Position numbers and translations under genes: made by a program. From the NCBI GenBank assembly GCA_947168405.1, contig CAMVLU010000007.1, positions 1 through 34,025 of the forward strand: 34,025 nucleotides of DNA, in the 5' to 3' direction. This DNA is from an uncultured Clostridia bacterium (GTDB lineage Bacteria; Bacillota_I; Bacilli_A; RF39; UBA660). Below, piece by piece: positions 1 through 8,646 of the stretch; the first letter of the stretch is position 1, and each line of letters opens with the position of its first letter. A model generated the notes under the pieces. That model did not search any database and had not been told where the DNA came from. It was given only the letters and a program-made list of their open reading frames with translations.

Positions 1-1441
1 ACAAAATGAATTACAAGTTAAAACAAATAAAGAATTGTTTAAATATCCATCTAATCCAACAATTGTAATGAAACAATTTGGACCAACTGTTTATATTTTA
101 TTAGATTTTAAAAGTTTATTTATTAAAGAAGCTAAAGAAATAAAAGAGATTGATTATAAATATAATCAATCTAATAAAGAAATAAATGATGAAAATTGGA
201 TTAAATTAATGAATGAAGAAGAAGATATTGTTTTAAAAGATTTACATAATTACTTTATAAATAATAAAATAGAAGATAAAAATAGTTATACTGGTTTATT
301 TGAAGATAAAAATTTAATTGTTATTATGATGGAATCTGTCAATGATATTTATATAAATAAAGAATTATATCCTAATTTTTATAAATTATTAAATAATGGT
401 TTTTATTTTAAAAACAATTATTCTCCTAGAAATTCTTGTTCAACAGGAAATAATGAATTAAGTGGAATGATTGGCTTGTATTCAATTTATAGCGAGTGTA
501 CTGCTAATACTTATAGTGATAATATATATCCAGAAAGTATCTTTAACTTATTTAAAAATAAAGGTTACAATGCATTTTCTATGCATGACTATACTGAGCA
601 ATTTTATCAAAGAAGAAAAATTCATACCAACTTAGGTAGTGAAAAATATTATGATGTTGATGATTTAAAAATACCTTATAATTTAAAAGATGAACAATGG
701 GCTAGCGATGAAGACTTTATGAAAGAAGTTGTTAAAATATTAAATAATTATAGTAAAAATGATAAATTCATGACTTGGTTAACTACCGTTACATCACATC
801 AACCATATGGAGATAGTTTATATGGTAATAAGTATTTAAATTTATTAGAAGATAGTAAATATGATAATTTAGATATGAAAGTCAAAAGATATATGTCTAA
901 ATTAAAAGTATTAGATAATGGATTAGGAATATTACTTGATGGTTTAGAAAAACAGGGAAAACTGGATAATACCGTAATTGTTTTATTTGGAGATCATTAT
1001 CCATATGGAATATCTCAAACACTTTTAGAACCTGCTATCCCCTATTCTACTAAAGAAAAATATGAATTAGAAAGAGTTCCATTTGTTATTTGGTCTAATG
1101 ATATAGAAGCAACAACTTATAGTCAATATACAAGTTATGTTAATTTAACCCCAACTATAGCTAATTTATTTAATTTAAATTATGATTCTAGATATTATGT
1201 TGGATATGATTTATTCTCAAATGATTATAATAGTTTAGCAGTATTTGCTGATTCATCTTGGAAAAATGAATATGCTTTCTATGATGCATCTAATAGTTCT
1301 ATTACTTATTATACTGATAAGGTTTATTCCAAAGATGAAATATTAAAAATAAATGATATAGTTGAAAAGAAAATTTATTATTCTAATTTAGCTATAAGAT
1401 TTGATTATTTTAATTATTTAAATGATAAATTAAAGAAGTAA
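1..1441 (+). CDS. LtaS-like sulfatase-fold phosphoglycerol transferase, 3' part (5'-truncated by window)
   Basis: The frame is open through the left edge, so the N-terminus, normally five membrane helices in LtaS, is missing. What remains is the linker and the extracellular sulfatase-fold domain, which in this family moves glycerol phosphate from phosphatidylglycerol onto lipoteichoic acid or a related wall polymer. Visible family marks are the strand with the first metal ligand (IVIMMES), the nucleophile region CSTGNNE with Thr encoded at 443-445, TSHQPY, and the late metal pair in LFGDHYPYG. An FGPTVY...LLD segment resembles the start of the LtaS extracellular domain. The C-terminal part (YVGYDLFS) is also LtaS-like. 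The gene ends inside a terminator stem. It could make another glycerol- or ethanolamine-phosphate polymer; the exact substrate is inferred. Confidence 0.85.
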   Translation, partial: QNELQVKTNKELFKYPSNPTIVMKQFGPTVYILLDFKSLFIKEAKEIKEIDYKYNQSNKEINDENWIKLMNEEEDIVLKDLHNYFINNKIEDKNSYTGLFEDKNLIVIMMESVNDIYINKELYPNFYKLLNNGFYFKNNYSPRNSCSTGNNELSGMIGLYSIYSECTANTYSDNIYPESIFNLFKNKGYNAFSMHDYTEQFYQRRKIHTNLGSEKYYDVDDLKIPYNLKDEQWASDEDFMKEVVKILNNYSKNDKFMTWLTTVTSHQPYGDSLYGNKYLNLLEDSKYDNLDMKVKRYMSKLKVLDNGLGILLDGLEKQGKLDNTVIVLFGDHYPYGISQTLLEPAIPYSTKEKYELERVPFVIWSNDIEATTYSQYTSYVNLTPTIANLFNLNYDSRYYVGYDLFSNDYNSLAVFADSSWKNEYAFYDASNSSITYYTDKVYSKDEILKINDIVEKKIYYSNLAIRFDYFNYLNDKLKK

Positions 1442-1466
1442 GAACTGATTTGTTCTTACTTCTTTT
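1432..1466 (+). terminator. Rho-independent terminator of the LtaS-like gene
   Basis: A perfect 14-bp stem (1432-1445 with 1452-1465) closes a 6-nt loop and is followed by a T-rich stretch interrupted by one C. The stop codon at 1439-1441 lies inside the left arm. Confidence 0.75.
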
Positions 1467-1596
1467 CAATATATCTTATATTTTAAAATTAATTTACTTT
1501 AATCAAAAAAATATTTAGCACTAATCTTTAGAAATATTTAATTGAATAATTGTATTTATTACTATGACATAATATATTCTTTAATTAAGAAATATA

Positions 1597-1625
1597 TTGT
1601 TTTTTATAATTTATTATTTTATAAT
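1597..1625 (+). promoter_or_regulatory. Possible sigma-A promoter for the oxidoreductase-HIT pair
   Basis: TTGTTT at 1597-1602, a 17-bp spacer and TATAAT at 1620-1625. The start point would fall near 1632, almost at the ribosome binding site, so the leader would be very short. AT-rich sequence gives such matches by chance. Confidence 0.3.
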
Positions 1626-1643
1626 TATCTTAGGAGGAAAAAT

Positions 1644-2717
1644 ATGAAAGATATTAATGTTGTTCAAATTGGAACAGGAAAAATGAGTCGTTATACAATG
1701 CGATATTTACTTGAGAAGGGATGCAATTTAGTAGGTGCTTTTGATATTAATGAAAGCATCATTGGAAAAAGTGTTCATGATGTTTTTAATGAGGTTAATT
1801 CAAATATTATAATTTCTAATATTAATAAATTAGATACCAAATTAAAAGAATTAAAACCTGATATTGCTATTGTAACTACTATGAGTTTATTAAGTGATGT
1901 TGGTGATGTTTTAAAAATATGTGCTAGAAATGGTGTAAATGCTATTACAACATGTGAAGAAGCATTTGATTCTTATAACTCTAATCCAAAATTAACAAAA
2001 GAAATTGATGAACTTGCAAAACAAAATAATTGTACTATTACAGGATCTGGTTATCAAGATGTTTACTGGGGTAATTTAATTAGTATAATTGGAGGTTCAA
2101 CTTTTAAAATAACTGAAATTAAAGGAAGTAGTAGTTATAATGTCGAAGATTATGGTATAGCTCTTGCTAAAGCACATGGAGCTGGTTTAACACTTGATGA
2201 ATTTGATAAAGAAGTTGCAAGTGTTGATAAAATAAGTGATGAAGAAAGAAATAAAATTATAGAATCAGGTAAATATTTACCAAGTTATATGTGGAATGTA
2301 AATGGATGGTTAATTGATAAATTAGGTTTAACTTTGAAAAGACAAACTCAAAAAACAATACCTACTACCTATAAAGAAGATATTTATTCAGAAACTCTTG
2401 GAACTACTGTTAAAGCTGGAGATGCAACTGGTATGAGTGCCGTTGTAACAACTGAAACTAATGAAGGAATTACAATTACTTCAGAATGTATTGGAAAAGT
2501 TTATTCTAAAGAAGATTATGATAAAAATGTTTGGACAATAGTTGGAGAACCAAATACTACTGTTATAGTTGAAAGACCTGCAACAGTTGAACTTACATGT
2601 GCAACAATAGTTAATCGTATACCAGATGTAATTAATTCAAGAAGTGGTTTCGTTTTAACAAGTGAAATGCCTGAATTAACATATAAAATTAAACCATTAA
2701 AGGAGTATTTAAAATAA
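1644..2717 (+). CDS. NAD(P)-binding oxidoreductase of the DapB / 2,4-diaminopentanoate dehydrogenase-like type
   Basis: The 357-residue product opens with a Rossmann glycine motif (VVQIGTGKMS), followed by LVGAFD at the end of the second strand and a PDIAIVTT segment. This layout is that of dihydrodipicolinate-reductase-like enzymes and of 2,4-diaminopentanoate dehydrogenase (ord) of ornithine fermentation, which has about this length. None of the other ornithine-pathway genes are nearby, so the substrate is open. An upstream in-frame ATG at 1542 exists, but the ATG at 1644 follows a perfect AGGAGG at 1632-1637 by 6 nt and starts right before the first beta strand, so it is preferred. The stop overlaps the next start by one base (TAATG), indicating translational coupling to the HIT gene. 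Confidence 0.7.
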   Translation: MKDINVVQIGTGKMSRYTMRYLLEKGCNLVGAFDINESIIGKSVHDVFNEVNSNIIISNINKLDTKLKELKPDIAIVTTMSLLSDVGDVLKICARNGVNAITTCEEAFDSYNSNPKLTKEIDELAKQNNCTITGSGYQDVYWGNLISIIGGSTFKITEIKGSSSYNVEDYGIALAKAHGAGLTLDEFDKEVASVDKISDEERNKIIESGKYLPSYMWNVNGWLIDKLGLTLKRQTQKTIPTTYKEDIYSETLGTTVKAGDATGMSAVVTTETNEGITITSECIGKVYSKEDYDKNVWTIVGEPNTTVIVERPATVELTCATIVNRIPDVINSRSGFVLTSEMPELTYKIKPLKEYLK

Positions 2718-3112
2718 TGGACGATTGTTTATTTTGTAAAATAATAAAAAAAGAAATACCTTCAGAAATAATATTTGAAGATGATAAAATAATGGTATTT
2801 TTAGATATTAATCCAACAACAAATGGAGATACCTTAATTGTTCCAAAAGAACACTTTGATACAATGTTTGATGTTCCAAGAGAACTACTTAATTATATGG
2901 AAGAATGTTATAAACACATATATGAAGTATATAAGAAAAAATTAAATTGTGATGGATTATCACTTACCACTAACTTTGGAATTGCTCAAGAAATAAAACA
3001 TTTTCATATGCATTTTATTCCAAGATATAAAAATGATGAAGTTAAATATTTATCAAATAAATCTATTTTAAAAAATTTAAAAGAAATACAAGATATAATA
3101 TTAAAGGACTAG
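2717..3112 (+). CDS. HIT-family nucleotide hydrolase
   Basis: A 131-residue protein with the histidine-triad signature KHFHMHFIP near residue 97, the active site of HIT hydrolases, which cleave AMP from adenosine 5'-phosphoramidates and related nucleotide conjugates. The N-terminal CLFC pair is typical of the zinc-containing bacterial Hint-type members, and the DINPTTNGDTLIVPKEH stretch is the usual substrate-loop region. Length is normal for the family. It begins one base inside the upstream stop codon, with an AGGAG site at 2701-2705 at long spacing (11 nt), so coupling to the oxidoreductase probably drives its translation. The function within this pair is not known. Confidence 0.9.
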   Translation: MDDCLFCKIIKKEIPSEIIFEDDKIMVFLDINPTTNGDTLIVPKEHFDTMFDVPRELLNYMEECYKHIYEVYKKKLNCDGLSLTTNFGIAQEIKHFHMHFIPRYKNDEVKYLSNKSILKNLKEIQDIILKD

Positions 3113-3127
3113 TAACCTAGTCCTTTT
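3103..3127. terminator. Bidirectional terminator between convergent genes
   Basis: A 10-bp stem (3103-3112 with 3117-3126) and a TAAC loop. It overlaps the stop codon of the prepilin-like gene on the minus strand and abuts the HIT stop. The T tracts are short (TTTT on plus), so efficiency is uncertain. Confidence 0.6.
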
Positions 3128-3533
3128 AACATCCTTCAGTTTTATAATGTATATTTCCAGCATTATCTTTACAAATAACACATGATTTATAATTTAAAGT
3201 AAAATTAACACCTTTATCCATAGTTCTTGAAACAATAACGTAACTAGAACTACAATCCCCTCCTTTTGGATCTTCAAATTCATCAATATAATTACCTTTT
3301 AATAATTCTGTATAAGTAATACTTTTGTTACCATTTACAGCTGGTAAGTGAGATGTATTAGCTATAAAATAATTTTCTGTTCCTCCCTTAAGGGAAGTTT
3401 CTAGATTTTGATATACTCCTTTTTTACCACTTTCAACAACTCTATTAACAGAAATAACAGCCAACGTAGAAACTATAGCAAGTACAACAATAACAGCTAA
3501 CAATTCAGCTAATGTAAAACCTTTTTTATTCAT
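3126..3533 (-). CDS. Type IV prepilin-like protein (N-methylation motif)
   Basis: The 135-residue protein begins MNKKGFTLAELLAVIVVLAI. This is a class-III prepilin leader: a short basic segment, Gly for prepilin-peptidase cleavage, Phe+1, Glu+5, then a hydrophobic helix. Such proteins are major or minor pilins or pseudopilins of type IV pilus, type II secretion or Com competence machines. The body is small and contains four Cys in its C-terminal half (CSSS, SCVIC, GC at the end), which could form disulfides outside the cell. No assembly ATPase, platform or peptidase gene lies in the window, so it is an orphan here. Start choice: an AGGTGA site 7 nt upstream of ATG 3533. An extended -10 box lies upstream. 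Confidence 0.8.
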   Translation of the reverse strand: MNKKGFTLAELLAVIVVLAIVSTLAVISVNRVVESGKKGVYQNLETSLKGGTENYFIANTSHLPAVNGNKSITYTELLKGNYIDEFEDPKGGDCSSSYVIVSRTMDKGVNFTLNYKSCVICKDNAGNIHYKTEGC

Positions 3534-3559
3534 ATTTTACTCACCTCATATCTATACTA

Positions 3560-3568
3560 ATAATATCA
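3560..3568 (-). promoter_or_regulatory. Extended -10 promoter element of the prepilin-like gene
   Basis: On the minus strand TGA-TATTAT, an extended -10 box, ends at 3560. It would start RNA near 3553, about 20 nt before the start codon. No clear -35 is seen. Confidence 0.45.
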
Positions 3569-3604
3569 TAAAATTAAAATTTTTTAAATAATTTATTATA
3601 TATT

Positions 3605-6082
3605 TTATTTTAAATTCAATTTTTTTAATAATGATTTTCTTATTATATCTACTATTATTATAGAACTTGATAAAAGAATTATAATAAATAATTCTAAAGA
3701 TGTTAAACCATATGTTCTAAATATATCTCCTCCATAATAAATTAAATATATTTGAACTATAATTATAAAAGTTATTATTATCATAAATACTTTATTTTTA
3801 AATATATTAGAAAAAATATTTATACGATATGTTCTAGCATTAAAAGAATTAAATATACCTAAAAAGATAAATAAAGCAAAATAAGCTGTCATTAAATATT
3901 TATTATTCTCACCTATTCTAAATATTGTTTTAATAATAGGTAATTTTAAAAATAAAATACACATTATTGATGAATACAAAGATGTTATTATTATTTCATT
4001 ATACATATAACTATTCATTATTTTTTCATTTTTATTTTTTGGCGGTTCTTCCATATATTCTAAGAGTGCTGGTTCATAAGAAAAAGCAATTGCCGAAAAT
4101 GTATCCATTATCATATTAAGCCATAACATTTGAACTATTGTAATTGGAGATGAAAAACCAATAAAAGGACCAATTATTGATAATATTAAAGCACACATAT
4201 TAACACTTAATTGATAAATAATAAATTTTCTTATACTTTTAAATATTGTCCTACCATAAAGAATTGCTTTAGAAATAGATAATATATTATCATCAAGTAT
4301 TATAATATCACTTGCTTCTTTAGCAACTTCTGTTCCTGAACCCATAGCAAATCCAACATTAGATTGTTTTAAAGCTGGTGCATCATTTACACCATCTCCT
4401 GTCATTCCAACAACTAAATTCATATCTTCAATTACTTTTACTAACCGGCTTTTATCTTCAGGAAGAGCCCTTGATATTACTTTAATATTTTTTATTTTAT
4501 TCTTTAACTCTTTATCGCTTAACTTATTTAATTCTAAACTATCAATGACTAAATCATTTTTATTATTAATAATTCCTACTTCACTTGCAATATTATAAGC
4601 TGTTTCTTTTGAGTCTCCAGTTATCATAATAATATCAATACCAGCTTTTTTAATTAAATCTATTCCAGTATATGCCTCATCTCTTATTTCATCTTTTAAA
4701 TAAATAAAACCTAATAATACATAGTTATTATTTTTTTTATACGTTAAAGTTATAACTCTAATTCCTTTATTATTAATATAAATTTTATTACATTTAGGAA
4801 GTAATACTTCTAATGCTCCTTTATAATAAGTTATATTATCAATAGTTATAATACTATATTTTATTTTACTATTAAAGTGAATTTTATTTTTAACATCTTT
4901 ATTTTTTTTATGATTTCCAATAAATCTTAGTATTGCTTGATCAGTTATATTACCACCAAGTATATCATTATCACTAAAAAAACTATCATTGTTGTAAACA
5001 ATAGAATTGCAAAATAAGTTATTGTTGATTATTTCTTGCTTATTTAAAGATTTAAAATTACTTGTTAAAACATCTATTACTTCTAGTTTTCCTTTCGTAA
5101 TAGTTCCTGTTTTATCAGTTAGTAATATATTAATATTACCAGCAGTCTCTATTCCTACTAATTTTCTAACTAATACTTTATCTTTTAACATTTTCTTCAT
5201 ATTACTAGAAAGTACCAAAGTTATCATCATAGGAAGTCCTTCTGGAACAGCAACAACTATTATCGTAACACTTAAAGTTAAAGCATATATTAAATAATTA
5301 ATCATAAGAGGAATGTTACAAATTGTATTCTTAATTAAATTAATATCATAATGATTACTAATGACTATTTTAGAAAATAAATAAGCAATAGTAACTAAAA
5401 AAGCTCCTATATAACCTATTCTACTTATTACTTTAGCTAAATCTATTAATCTACTCTTTAAAGGACTAATTGGCTCTTTATTGTGTAATCCCATTGCTAT
5501 TTTACCATACATAGTATTGTTACCAACACTCATTACTTTCATTTTACCATATCCAAAGTAGACAGTTGTTCCTCGATATAATTTATTATTCTTATAAATA
5601 TTCTTTTTAGATTCTTTACTCTCGCCATTTAAAATAGATTCATCAACACTTAATTCTCCTTCAATTAGTATCCCATCTGCACCTATTTTATCACCTGATT
5701 CAAGTATTATAATATCATTTACAACTATATCATTTATAAATATTTCTTTAATAACATTGTTTCTTAAAACTTTAATTTTAATATTATCATTAACACTTTC
5801 TAATTTTTCAAATGCTTTATTACTTCCATACTCTGATATAGATGATATAAAAGTTGATAATAAAATAGCAATTATTATTCCAAGTGTTTCAAAAAAATCA
5901 AAATCTTTAAATAAAAAAACAATCTTAATTGCTAAAGCAACTAAAAGAATTTTAATCATTGGATCTCCAAATGATTCTATTAATAAATTTATAAAACTAT
6001 TTTGTTTTTTACTTATTATTTCATTAGTTCCATATTTTTTTCTAAATTCTATTACTTCTATATCACTTAGTCCTTTATTCAT
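3605..6082 (-). CDS. P-type Ca2+-transporting ATPase (PMCA-like, type IIB features)
   Basis: An 825-residue membrane pump that uses ATP to export Ca2+. All P-type marks are present: the actuator loop LNGESKESKK, the phosphorylated Asp323 in DKTGT, and the hinge TGDGVNDAPALK. About ten membrane segments can be seen (M1-M2 near 35-85, M3-M4 near 215-295, M5-M10 after about 620). Ion-site residues are PEGLP in M4 (Glu281) and NMIMDTF in M6 (Asn and Asp). The NxIMDT form matches plasma-membrane Ca2+ ATPases, which bind one Ca2+, rather than SERCA. Start chosen for GGAGG four bases upstream of ATG 6082. It lies behind a terminator and so is probably its own unit; a TATAAT lies upstream on the minus strand without a clear -35. 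Confidence 0.9.
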   Translation of the reverse strand: MNKGLSDIEVIEFRKKYGTNEIISKKQNSFINLLIESFGDPMIKILLVALAIKIVFLFKDFDFFETLGIIIAILLSTFISSISEYGSNKAFEKLESVNDNIKIKVLRNNVIKEIFINDIVVNDIIILESGDKIGADGILIEGELSVDESILNGESKESKKNIYKNNKLYRGTTVYFGYGKMKVMSVGNNTMYGKIAMGLHNKEPISPLKSRLIDLAKVISRIGYIGAFLVTIAYLFSKIVISNHYDINLIKNTICNIPLMINYLIYALTLSVTIIVVAVPEGLPMMITLVLSSNMKKMLKDKVLVRKLVGIETAGNINILLTDKTGTITKGKLEVIDVLTSNFKSLNKQEIINNNLFCNSIVYNNDSFFSDNDILGGNITDQAILRFIGNHKKNKDVKNKIHFNSKIKYSIITIDNITYYKGALEVLLPKCNKIYINNKGIRVITLTYKKNNNYVLLGFIYLKDEIRDEAYTGIDLIKKAGIDIIMITGDSKETAYNIASEVGIINNKNDLVIDSLELNKLSDKELKNKIKNIKVISRALPEDKSRLVKVIEDMNLVVGMTGDGVNDAPALKQSNVGFAMGSGTEVAKEASDIIILDDNILSISKAILYGRTIFKSIRKFIIYQLSVNMCALILSIIGPFIGFSSPITIVQMLWLNMIMDTFSAIAFSYEPALLEYMEEPPKNKNEKIMNSYMYNEIIITSLYSSIMCILFLKLPIIKTIFRIGENNKYLMTAYFALFIFLGIFNSFNARTYRINIFSNIFKNKVFMIIITFIIIVQIYLIYYGGDIFRTYGLTSLELFIIILLSSSIIIVDIIRKSLLKKLNLK

Positions 6083-6160
6083 AAATCCTCCAGATAATTA
6101 TATGAACAATGGTAAAAAAAAAGAAACACAATATCATTTTAATTTTTTAAAATAATTATA

Positions 6161-6186
6161 AAAAAAAATATTGTAAATCAATATTT
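6161..6186 (-). terminator. Terminator after the small gene downstream of prs
   Basis: On the minus strand an 8-bp stem (6179-6186 with 6166-6173) is followed by a long T run (complement of the A run at 6160-6168). It includes part of the small gene's stop codon. Confidence 0.75.
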
Positions 6187-6369
6187 CTTTTTTATAAAAT
6201 TTAATTTTTTTACTTTTTCTTCTTCTGGATTTCTTTTATTCCAAAAATCTTGTAAAATCATTTGTTGCACTTCTGGGTCTAATTTATTAAATTCTTCCAT
6301 TGTTATATTGTATGAACATAATGTTCTTCTGTTAATAATTTGCTTTATTGTGTATAATACCTCAAACAT
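6178..6369 (-). CDS. Small conserved-looking hypothetical protein (63 aa)
   Basis: I do not recognise this protein. It is 63 residues, soluble and charged, with EEFNKLDPEVQQMILQDFW in the middle, a pattern that looks like a short helical module, and a lysine-rich end. It starts 11 nt after the PRPP synthetase stop codon, with a G7 run as Shine-Dalgarno sequence at about 6 nt spacing, and it ends in a strong terminator. It is therefore most likely the last gene of the prs unit. The good ribosome site, operon position and terminator support a real gene. Confidence 0.6.
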   Translation of the reverse strand: MFEVLYTIKQIINRRTLCSYNITMEEFNKLDPEVQQMILQDFWNKRNPEEEKVKKLNFIKKKY

Positions 6370-6380
6370 ATAATCCCCCC

Positions 6381-7457
6381 CTAATTTTTTGCAAAATCTT
6401 CTAATACTTTACTTGTTGCAGATAATATTGGAGAAACTGATCCTCCTATATGGAATGTATATATTATCTTAGCTAAATACTCTGAACAATCACCTATCTC
6501 TAACCATTCTTTATCTTTGGCTTCATCTAATATATACGATAAGTTAGTTGTAAATATCTTGGTAAATAATCCTTCTTTATAAGCTTTTTCAAATACTTCT
6601 ATTCCTTTTGTAAACATTACATAAGCTGAAAACATATAAATTCTTTTAGCACCTCTATTTTTTAATTCACGTGCAACATCTAACATTGATTCTCCACTGG
6701 CAATCATATCATCAACTATAATAATATCTTTACCAGCTACATCTTTTCCTATATATTCATGTTCAAGAATAGGATTTTTACCATCCACTACATGATATAA
6801 ATCACGATGTTTTTCAAAATGTCCTCCAAGTTCACATCCTAACATATTAGCATAGAATCTTGTCCTTTTTAAAGCTCCATTATCAGGTGATACAGCAAGT
6901 AAATTATCTTTTGTTACATCTTCTGTGGTTACAAATTTTTCAAGTATTATATTAGTTGGATAAAAATTATCAAATGATGAAGATGGTATAGCATTTTGAA
7001 CATTAGAATCATGTACATCAAAAGTAATTATGTTTTTTACACCTTGATGAATAAATTCTTGAAGTGCTACTGCACAGTCAAGGGACTCTCTTCCATCTCT
7101 TTTATGTTGACGTGATGCATATAAAAATGGCATTACTAAATTTACTCTTTCAGCATTATTTCTAATAGCACATAAAGTTCTAATTACATCTACATAATGA
7201 TCATCAGGACTTTTATGATTAATATAATTATACATTTTATAAGTTATTGAATGATTCATAGGATCTGTTAAAATAAATAAATCTTTTTTTCTAACACTTT
7301 CTTTTATTACAACTTTTCCTTCTCCATTATTAAATTTGACTTCTTCAACAGGAATTATTAAATCTTCTGTTTCACCCATTAATTCTTTTAAATGAATGTT
7401 AACTTTTTCACCTAATTCCTTACAATTTTCCATTACAACTAATCTTAAATTATCCAT
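6381..7457 (-). CDS. prs: Ribose-phosphate pyrophosphokinase, long variant
   Basis: Makes PRPP from ribose 5-phosphate and ATP, feeding purine, pyrimidine, NAD, His and Trp synthesis. The PRPP-binding loop is IIIVDDMIASGESMLD, where typical enzymes have VDDMIDTAGT-like sequence. The flexible catalytic region is present as ASRQHKRDGRESL and the substrate strand as FDVHDSNVQNA. At 358 residues it is about 40 longer than the common bacterial enzyme (about 315) and begins with a divergent N-terminus. The SGE form and length fit a second Prs type seen in Clostridia and relatives. Start ATG 7457 has AAGGAG 7 nt upstream, and a good promoter lies at 7481-7509. Its upstream neighbour is the degraded adenosine deaminase homologue. 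Confidence 0.88.
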   Translation of the reverse strand: MDNLRLVVMENCKELGEKVNIHLKELMGETEDLIIPVEEVKFNNGEGKVVIKESVRKKDLFILTDPMNHSITYKMYNYINHKSPDDHYVDVIRTLCAIRNNAERVNLVMPFLYASRQHKRDGRESLDCAVALQEFIHQGVKNIITFDVHDSNVQNAIPSSSFDNFYPTNIILEKFVTTEDVTKDNLLAVSPDNGALKRTRFYANMLGCELGGHFEKHRDLYHVVDGKNPILEHEYIGKDVAGKDIIIVDDMIASGESMLDVARELKNRGAKRIYMFSAYVMFTKGIEVFEKAYKEGLFTKIFTTNLSYILDEAKDKEWLEIGDCSEYLAKIIYTFHIGGSVSPILSATSKVLEDFAKN

Positions 7458-7480
7458 ACTACTACTCCTTATCCTTATAT

Positions 7481-7509
7481 ATTTTATCTCATTCTATAAT
7501 AAAAATCAA
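7481..7509 (-). promoter_or_regulatory. Sigma-A promoter of prs
   Basis: On the minus strand TTGATT (7509-7504), a 17-bp spacer and TAAAAT (7486-7481), about 30 nt before the start codon. Just upstream a weak hairpin plus TTTTTT could end the preceding gene. Confidence 0.6.
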
Positions 7510-7527
7510 TTATTTTAAAAGAAAAAA

Positions 7528-8499
7528 CTAAAGTAAATCATTAGCTTTTTCTTTAAATTCATCTATAAGCATATTTTTTAACTCATCAGATACATTAATA
7601 TTATTTAATATATTTAATGTTATAACAACTAAATCATGTAAATTAAATGGAAATACATTAAATAATTTACAATATTCATTTAATAAATCTGTATCAAGTG
7701 AAGTCATATCTATTGTTGTAAATGTTAATAATACATTATCTTTAAATAAATCATAAACAAAATGATTTTCTAAAGAATCATAAATATTAAAATAATTTTG
7801 ATAAGTTATAGGAAATTCTAAAATAATATTGTTTTCTTTAACTATCTCTAATAAAATATCATCTGGTTTAATCATTACATTATAAATTATTTTATATGCA
7901 TTAGCAAAAATATCTTTATCTTGAGAAGTTATTTTACTATCTAAAACAATAGTATATTTTATATCATCTTTAACAAACTTATCAAATAAAGCTTTATAAG
8001 TTTCAAAATTATCTAATTTATTCTTTTTAAAATATACACCACTTATTCCTTTATTATAATATTTATATAATATATTAAGAGTATTATACATATCTTCTTT
8101 AGATATATTAGAATCTATTTCTAACACAATATTTAAATTAATTTTTTCATTCTTTATAGTATTTAAACATATTTCTAATACTTTTTCTTTTCCTAAATTA
8201 CCTAAAAAAGTATGTAAATTAATAAATAATTCTCCATATAAAATATTATCACTTTTTAATTTATTAATTAAATCTATTAAAGCAATTTCTATATTATTAT
8301 AACTATTTAATAAACTTCTAGTTAACTTTTTAACATTGTTATAATCTTTTAAACTTTCAAAATCAACAATATCTTCTAATTCTTCTCTTGTAGTATTATC
8401 TTTAGTTAATTTTTGAATGGTATCAATAGGAATAGATCCTAAAAAGTCAATATGCATATCAACTTTAGGCATTTCTTTTAAACTTTCAAATAACGTCAA
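7528..8499 (-). CDS. Adenosine-deaminase-like protein, active-site residues lost (probable pseudoenzyme)
   Basis: The 323-residue protein keeps the adenosine/AMP deaminase outline: PKVDMHIDFLGSIP at the start aligns with the family's PKxELHxHLxG, and IILEFPITYQNY aligns with the LExCPxSN region. The zinc and catalytic residues are mostly gone. The HxH pair is now HxD, the HAGE motif aligns with LDSK, the GHG motif with YNV, and the TDDP motif with TIDM. It is intact, with no frameshift, so it may bind a nucleotide or have another role rather than deaminate. Start: TTG 8499 with GAAGGA about 8 nt upstream; an ATG at 8472 (MPKVDMH) is the alternative. It has its own promoter, and prs lies 70 nt downstream. 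Confidence 0.65.
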   Translation of the reverse strand: MTLFESLKEMPKVDMHIDFLGSIPIDTIQKLTKDNTTREELEDIVDFESLKDYNNVKKLTRSLLNSYNNIEIALIDLINKLKSDNILYGELFINLHTFLGNLGKEKVLEICLNTIKNEKINLNIVLEIDSNISKEDMYNTLNILYKYYNKGISGVYFKKNKLDNFETYKALFDKFVKDDIKYTIVLDSKITSQDKDIFANAYKIIYNVMIKPDDILLEIVKENNIILEFPITYQNYFNIYDSLENHFVYDLFKDNVLLTFTTIDMTSLDTDLLNEYCKLFNVFPFNLHDLVVITLNILNNINVSDELKNMLIDEFKEKANDLL

Positions 8500-8520
8500 A
8501 ATATCACGTCCTTCATAAGT

Positions 8521-8549
8521 ATTATATTATAATTAATAAATAAAAGCAA
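8521..8549 (-). promoter_or_regulatory. Sigma-A promoter of the adenosine-deaminase-like gene
   Basis: On the minus strand TTGCTT (8549-8544), a 17-bp spacer and a perfect TATAAT (8526-8521), giving RNA from about 8514, 15 nt before the TTG start. Confidence 0.6.
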
Positions 8550-8646
8550 GTTTGAAAATATATAATTAACCTTATCAGCATATTATAACTTTTTAAAATT
8601 TATATTTAGAGATTAAATAATATGAGTATATTCCTAAAATATTTCT

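Noticed and set aside
1542-1643. N-terminal 34-residue extension of the oxidoreductase
   Set aside because: Unusual Tyr/Ile-rich sequence without a ribosome site, while ATG 1644 has a perfect AGGAGG and begins at the Rossmann strand.
5007-5297. 96-codon plus-strand ORF within the Ca2+ ATPase gene
   Set aside because: Lies antisense to the conserved pump core, has no ribosome site and no recognisable domain; a shadow frame. The plus-strand frame at 5757-6155 is the same case.
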